Source of the DNA: RGIG1668 sp045124495
GTDB lineage: Bacteria > Bacillota > Clostridia > Lachnospirales > Lachnospiraceae
Length of the DNA: 8,365 nucleotides
Direction: 5' to 3'
Assembly: GCA_045124495.1 (NCBI GenBank)
Contig: JBGVLX010000131.1
Coordinates: forward strand, 1 to 8,365
Positions 5,287 to 8,365 of the stretch are shown here, piece after piece; within the stretch, counting starts at the first letter, position 1, and every line of letters begins with the position of its first letter. The notes under the pieces were generated by a model. The model was not told the DNA's origin and ran no database searches. It saw only the letters and a program-made list of their open reading frames with translations. The translations under genes were made by a program, and so were the position numbers.

Positions 5287-5297
5287 GTTTCATTTAA

Positions 5298-5325
5298 GCA
5301 ATATCGCAGGGAACCTGCGATATGC
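5298..5325. other. Hairpin B, copy 2, with compensatory changes
   Basis: ATATCGCAGG (5301-5310) pairs with CCTGCGATAT (5314-5323) around GAA; GC (5298-5299) and GC (5324-5325) extend it past a bulged A. Relative to copy 1, the loop-closing pair A-T became G-C (5310-5314) and the outer pair T-A became C-G (5299-5324). The stem ends just before the permease 2 ribosome site (GGAGGG, 5327-5332), so it may shape ribosome access. Confidence 0.8.
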
Positions 5326-5341
5326 AGGAGGGTAAATTGAT

Positions 5342-6130
5342 ATGCGTTTTTTAAGATTATATGGAACTTTTATTGCACTGCATTTAAAGAAACTCATGGA
5401 ATACCGGGTTGATTTTTTAACAGGTGCAGTAAGTTTTTTAATTAACCAGATTACCAATATTGTTTTTATTGGAATTATATTTTCTCAGATTCCGGATTTA
5501 GACGGATATCTGTTTTATGAAATTATTTTCATTTATGGTTTTTCGCTGGTACCTAAGGGGATTGACCATTTACTTACGGACAACTTATGGAAAGTGGCAT
5601 GGTTTATTGTGCGAAAAGGGGACTTTGATAAATATCTGACCCGTCCCATTTCTCCACTAGCTCATGTCATTATGGAATTTATCCAGTTTGATGCGTTGGG
5701 AGAACTTCTTACAGGAATCGTTCTGGTGGTAGTAGCGTCGGTGAAACTTTCTATTCAGTATACTGTCGGAAAAATTGTGTTAATGATCATAGCAATGTTA
5801 TTTGGAACATTGATTTTCACCAGTATTAAGATAGCTTGTTCCGCTATTGCTTTTAAAATCAAACAAAGCGGAAGTATTTTGCAGATTTTCTATATGACAA
5901 GTGATTTTGCAAGATATCCCGTTACCATTTATAATGAAATTGTAAAGAATATCGTTACATATATTATTCCATTCGCCTTTACGGCATATTATCCGGCTAG
6001 TTACATTTTAAGGGGCAATGACCCTGTATTTTGTATTGGCGGAACGGTAGTTTTAAGTCTCGTTCTGTTTGGAATTAGTTTGATTGTATGGCAGAAAGGA
6101 ATTAGTGCATATGAAAGCGCGGGAAGTTAA
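5342..6130 (+). CDS. ABC-2 type exporter permease 2 (COG3694 type)
   Basis: This 262-residue integral membrane protein is the second permease of the exporter. Hydrophobic segments lie near 24-48, 56-72, 120-134, 144-170, 200-222 and 229-250. The coupling segment VRKGDFDKYLTRPISPL (90-106) sits in the first large cytoplasmic loop, and SDFARYPVTIYNEIVKNI (187-204) leading to PFAFTAYYPASY is characteristic of the COG3694 group. The start has GGAGGG 9 nt upstream. Unlike the ATPase-permease 1 junction, it is separated from permease 1 by about 150 bp of tandem hairpins, so its translation is probably not directly coupled. The last 20 nt overlap the nuclease gene. Confidence 0.88.
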   Translation: MRFLRLYGTFIALHLKKLMEYRVDFLTGAVSFLINQITNIVFIGIIFSQIPDLDGYLFYEIIFIYGFSLVPKGIDHLLTDNLWKVAWFIVRKGDFDKYLTRPISPLAHVIMEFIQFDALGELLTGIVLVVVASVKLSIQYTVGKIVLMIIAMLFGTLIFTSIKIACSAIAFKIKQSGSILQIFYMTSDFARYPVTIYNEIVKNIVTYIIPFAFTAYYPASYILRGNDPVFCIGGTVVLSLVLFGISLIVWQKGISAYESAGS

Positions 6131-6854
6131 GAAAATAAAAAAACTCGTAAGTTCCCTGATTGGGGTTGCAGCTGTCCTCTGTCTCTTGCTTGGTTACTTT
6201 GGACTTAATCCATGGGAATTTTTTCAGAAGGATAAAGATTCAGCTGTTTCCTCCGTAACTCTAGAAAACATACCTGCCTATTCCGGTTCTCCTTATGTGG
6301 AGCTAAATGGAAATGTACCATGTTTTGAAGAAAGCGAACATACAACAATACCATTTGAGTATTATAGTGAACTGGATTCTTTGGGAAGGTGTCAGGTGGC
6401 ATATGCCAATATTTGTCTGGAACTTATGCCAACAGAAGAACGGGGACAGATTGGGAGTATCAAACCCTCTGGCTGGCATACGATAAAATATGATTGTGTG
6501 GATGGAAAATATCTCTATAATCGTTGTCATTTGATCGGATATCAGTTGGCCGGGGAAAATGCCAATGAGTTAAATCTTATTACAGGCACCCGTTATATGA
6601 ATGTGGAAGGAATGTTACCTTTTGAAAATATGGTAGATGATTATGTAGAGGAAACAAGGAATCATGTACTATATCGTGTAACACCGGTTTATAAAGGAGA
6701 TAATCTGGTAGCAAGTGGTGTTCAGATGGAAGCCTGGTCTGTGGAAGATCAGGGAAAAGGAATTTGTTATAATGTTTATGTCTATAATGTTCAGCCTGGG
6801 ATAGAAATTGACTACGTTACAGGTGATTCTTTCTATCGCGGGAAAGATTCATAG
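6111..6854 (+). CDS. Membrane-anchored DNA/RNA non-specific endonuclease (EndA/NucA-like)
   Basis: This 247-residue protein has a basic N-terminus and one membrane segment (about 12-31), so the nuclease domain should lie outside the cell membrane. The active-site region reads NRCHLIGYQL (137-146), a variant of the DRGH motif, with H140 as the expected general base. It is followed by NLITGTRYMNVEG (155-167), where N155 and N164 have the same 9-residue spacing as the conserved asparagines of streptococcal EndA. E180 may be the further metal-site Glu. Relatives degrade DNA and RNA at the surface, in nutrient use or DNA entry. I chose ATG at 6111 because GAAAGGA lies about 10 nt upstream; the in-frame ATG at 6084 lacks a comparable site and would add 9 residues before the signal anchor. 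It overlaps permease 2 by 20 nt and so belongs to the exporter operon. Confidence 0.85.
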   Translation: MKAREVKKIKKLVSSLIGVAAVLCLLLGYFGLNPWEFFQKDKDSAVSSVTLENIPAYSGSPYVELNGNVPCFEESEHTTIPFEYYSELDSLGRCQVAYANICLELMPTEERGQIGSIKPSGWHTIKYDCVDGKYLYNRCHLIGYQLAGENANELNLITGTRYMNVEGMLPFENMVDDYVEETRNHVLYRVTPVYKGDNLVASGVQMEAWSVEDQGKGICYNVYVYNVQPGIEIDYVTGDSFYRGKDS

Positions 6855-6992
6855 AGTGATTCGCAAAAGAAGAAGGCAGGTGACAAAGAAGGCTCTGTTG
6901 CATGGCTAAAAAGTAAGTGTCGGCTGTTTTAACAGGAATGATGCTAAAGTGTAAAAACTTTGCTCATAGATTTTTTACATAAAGATGTTTGG

Positions 6993-7039
6993 AGAAAGTC
7001 ATATTTTTTCATGTGTGCATGAAAAGTATGGCTTTTTCT
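6993..7039. terminator. Probable terminator, long imperfect AT-rich hairpin
   Basis: AGAAAGTCAT (6993-7002) with the following T-run and CATG can fold back on CATGAAAAGTATGG and CTTTTTCT (7017-7039) around a TGTG loop, with one bulge and a few G-U pairs. It lies about 140 nt after the nuclease gene and just before the next promoter. The T-run is largely in the stem, so efficiency is uncertain; it may act in both directions. An extra stem TGTAAAAA/TTTTTACA (6950-6957, 6972-6979) lies upstream. Confidence 0.5.
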
Positions 7040-7055
7040 GATATAAAATTTCTTC

Positions 7056-7084
7056 TCGACAGAACATATGTTCTGTAATAAAAT
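7056..7084 (+). promoter_or_regulatory. Promoter for the transglutaminase gene
   Basis: TCGACA (7056-7061), an ideal 17-nt spacer, then TAAAAT (7079-7084); each box matches the consensus at 5 of 6 positions. Transcription would start near 7091, giving a leader of about 50 nt. An 18-bp palindrome fills the spacer, which implies repression by a DNA-binding protein. Confidence 0.6.
7059..7076. promoter_or_regulatory. LexA-like operator (perfect 18-bp palindrome)
   Basis: ACAGAACATATGTTCTGT is a perfect palindrome with the GAAC-N4-GTTC core of Gram-positive LexA (SOS) boxes; the B. subtilis consensus has CGAAC-N4-GTTCG. It covers the end of the -35 and most of the spacer of the promoter, a position where repressor and polymerase would exclude each other. 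The sequence is unambiguous; assignment to LexA rather than another dimeric repressor is inferred from the core. Confidence 0.5.
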
Positions 7085-7140
7085 AAAAATAAGACATAAT
7101 TCGTGTAAATGGTCGTGCAGGCATAGAAAGGATGATTTCT

Positions 7141-8365
7141 ATGATGCTGGAAGGAAGAAGAACCTGTAAAAGAGTTGGAATGTTTTTGTTGGTAGTATTT
7201 CTGTTTTTGAGACAGACTATGTTTCTGAATGCCAAAGAACCAGAGAATACTTTGGCTCCCTATTATTCTGATATTGATGAACTGGTAGAAGGGATAACAG
7301 AAAAATTGGCTACACCAGAAGAGGACTTTGTAGTGTATGTGCCTTATCTTATGGTTCAGAGTGCGGAATTTGATGGATTGTTAAAACGTCTTTTTCCTGG
7401 TGTTAGAATTGGAAATTATTATAGTTCCACGGTTTATAGTATTTCCATTTCTTGTTCTAATCAGAGTGATGTAAAGGAGGGGATGGTAGAGCTTAACATA
7501 GAAGTGAAACGCACAGATTCAAAGGAAGAGCAGGTTGAGGTATTAAAACAGGTAAAAGAAATTGCGAAAGAGATTGAAAAGAATGCGTTGAACGACTATG
7601 AAAAGATTAAGATGACCCATGACTTTCTTGCAAAAAATGTAGAATATGTGACGGGATACGATGGAGCTTTTAATGCCTTGCTTTTGGGGAAATCTGTCTG
7701 TAACGGCTATGCAGCATCCTTTCAACTTATAATGGAAGAATTAAGGATTCCTTCTGTGATGGTATGCAGTAATGAAATAAATCATGCATGGAATTGTGTA
7801 TACTTAGAAGGGGCCTGGTATAACATAGATGTCACCTGGGATGATGATACAGAAAAAACGGGACTCATTTATTATCAATATTTCTTAAAAGGACAGGAAG
7901 ATTTTTGGGGACATGGAGAATTCTCCTTTTCTACAGCAAGGAAAGCTTTCATACCGAATACATCACATGTAGGGCTAGAAAATGGATGGAAGCAGGAAGG
8001 AGAAAAGAAATATTATTATATGGATGATAAATTAGTAACCGGCTGGTTATTTGAACATGGAAACTGGTATTATTTTGATAAAGATGGCGAAATGAAGACC
8101 GGCTGGATAAAAAGTGCTGGGAAGTGGTATTATTTGGGGGAAAGCGGCGAAATGAAGACTGGCTGGATAAAAAGTGCGGGGAAGTGGTACTATTTGGGGG
8201 AAAGCGGCGAAATGAAGACCGGCTGGATAAAAAGTGCGGGGAAGTGGTATTATTTAGGGGAAAGTGGCGAAATGAAGACCGGCTGGATAAAAAGTACGGG
8301 GAAGTGGTATTATTTAGGGGAAAGTGGCGAAATGAAGACCGGCTGGATAAAAAGTACGGGGAAGT
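7141..8365 (+). CDS. Secreted transglutaminase-like cysteine protein with cell-wall-binding repeats (3' end outside window)
   Basis: The gene is open to the window edge (408 codons visible). A basic N-terminus and hydrophobic core (RRTCKRVGMFLLVVFLFL) form a signal peptide, with likely cleavage after LNA (29-31). Residues about 150-235 are a transglutaminase-like domain with a complete Cys-His-Asp triad: C187 in SVCNGYA, H215 in NHAWN and D230 in NIDVTW. Such domains act as proteases or cross-linking enzymes on proteins or the cell wall. From about residue 281 come 20-residue repeats of the GW-x(4-5)-G-x-WYY type (CW_binding_1/choline-binding-like), expected to hold the protein on the cell wall. 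ATG at 7141 is chosen because AAAGGA lies 8 nt upstream; the ATG at 7132 overlaps that site. Its promoter carries a LexA-like palindrome. Substrate and repeat ligand are unknown. Confidence 0.88.
   Translation, partial: MMLEGRRTCKRVGMFLLVVFLFLRQTMFLNAKEPENTLAPYYSDIDELVEGITEKLATPEEDFVVYVPYLMVQSAEFDGLLKRLFPGVRIGNYYSSTVYSISISCSNQSDVKEGMVELNIEVKRTDSKEEQVEVLKQVKEIAKEIEKNALNDYEKIKMTHDFLAKNVEYVTGYDGAFNALLLGKSVCNGYAASFQLIMEELRIPSVMVCSNEINHAWNCVYLEGAWYNIDVTWDDDTEKTGLIYYQYFLKGQEDFWGHGEFSFSTARKAFIPNTSHVGLENGWKQEGEKKYYYMDDKLVTGWLFEHGNWYYFDKDGEMKTGWIKSAGKWYYLGESGEMKTGWIKSAGKWYYLGESGEMKTGWIKSAGKWYYLGESGEMKTGWIKSTGKWYYLGESGEMKTGWIKSTGK
8041..8365 (+). repeat. 60-bp tandem repeats encoding cell-wall-binding modules
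   Basis: Units start at 8041, 8101, 8161, 8221, 8281 and 8341 (partial). The first is divergent (LFEHGNWYYFDKDGEMKTGW); the others are nearly identical and encode IKS(A/T)GKWYYLGESGEMKTGW. The A-to-T change (GCG to ACG) and the TTG-to-TTA, AGC-to-AGT changes are shared by later units, so the array probably grew by recent stepwise duplication. The array is cut by the window edge and its full number is unknown. Confidence 0.93.

Larger units (their letters stand above)
5181..5336. repeat. Tandem duplication of a 71-72 bp double-hairpin unit
   Basis: Two copies of one unit fill the gap between the permease genes. Each has a ribosome-site-like C-AAGG-(T/A)-rich start, TTAAATTGA, hairpin A, a T-rich linker and hairpin B. 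Unit 1 starts at 5181, unit 2 at 5253, and a third copy of the first element (CAGGAGGGTAAATTGA, 5325-5340) is the working ribosome site of permease 2. The period is 71 nt at hairpin A and 72 nt at hairpin B. Copies of hairpin A are identical; hairpin B copies differ by paired changes. The layout suggests that a short SD-spacer junction was expanded by insertion and duplication of a palindromic element. Confidence 0.9.

Noticed and set aside
5181..5340. CRISPR array or pair of rho-independent terminators
   Set aside because: Units are adjacent copies with no variable spacers, so it is not CRISPR. The GC-containing hairpins lack T-runs, and the AT-only stems are poor terminators.
6999..7235. 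78-codon minus-strand frame before the transglutaminase
   Set aside because: It crosses the terminator-like hairpin, the palindromic promoter and the signal-peptide region of the plus-strand gene, and its sequence shows no family features.

Overview
The window is AT-rich, with short intergenic regions, GGAGG-type ribosome binding sites and SigA-type promoters. Together with the clostridial flavor of the proteins (holin-like micro-toxin, COG4586/4587/3694 exporter, RCH-type nuclease, transglutaminase with cell-wall-binding repeats), this points to a low-GC Firmicute, most likely a gut clostridium of the Lachnospiraceae type. This assignment comes from protein style and composition; no database search was possible. 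All recognised protein genes lie on the + strand.

Left edge (1-270): a compact locus with every part expected of a type I toxin-antitoxin module. It has a 33-residue holin-like membrane peptide whose ribosome site sits in a GAGA-loop hairpin, a fully symmetrical terminator, and a convergent minus-strand promoter that would make a short antisense RNA through that terminator. Next (337-1634) a short two-CxxC protein, apparently a shortened zinc-ribbon relative, overlaps the start of aroB (3-dehydroquinate synthase). This AroB keeps its metal and most substrate residues but has Arg where the family has a conserved His.

Middle (1635-3345): a 310-bp intergenic stretch with a hairpin and a strong extended -10, a flavodoxin-fold/SCP2 two-domain flavoprotein with a CX2CX2CX7C motif, then a 363-bp stretch. 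That stretch holds a promoter, a very short ORF, a clear terminator and a perfect 14-bp inverted repeat just ahead of the next operon.

Right half (3346-6854): a three-gene ABC-2 exporter operon (ATPase and two permeases) followed by an overlapping gene for a membrane-anchored DNA/RNA non-specific endonuclease. The two permease genes are separated by about 150 bp of tandemly duplicated double hairpins, in which base changes between the copies are compensatory. The ATPase energises the two permeases as an efflux complex of unknown substrate, and the nuclease would act outside the membrane.

Right edge (6855-8365): a terminator-like hairpin, a promoter with an 18-bp perfect palindrome (LexA-like, GAAC-N4-GTTC core) between its -35 and -10, and a secreted transglutaminase-like protein. 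Its C-terminus is an array of near-identical 60-bp cell-wall-binding repeats that runs off the window.

The most unusual items are the type I toxin-antitoxin module, the covarying tandem hairpins inside the exporter operon, and the LexA-like operator on a cell-surface protein gene. I found no CRISPR array, tRNA, rRNA, insertion sequence or obvious defence operon.
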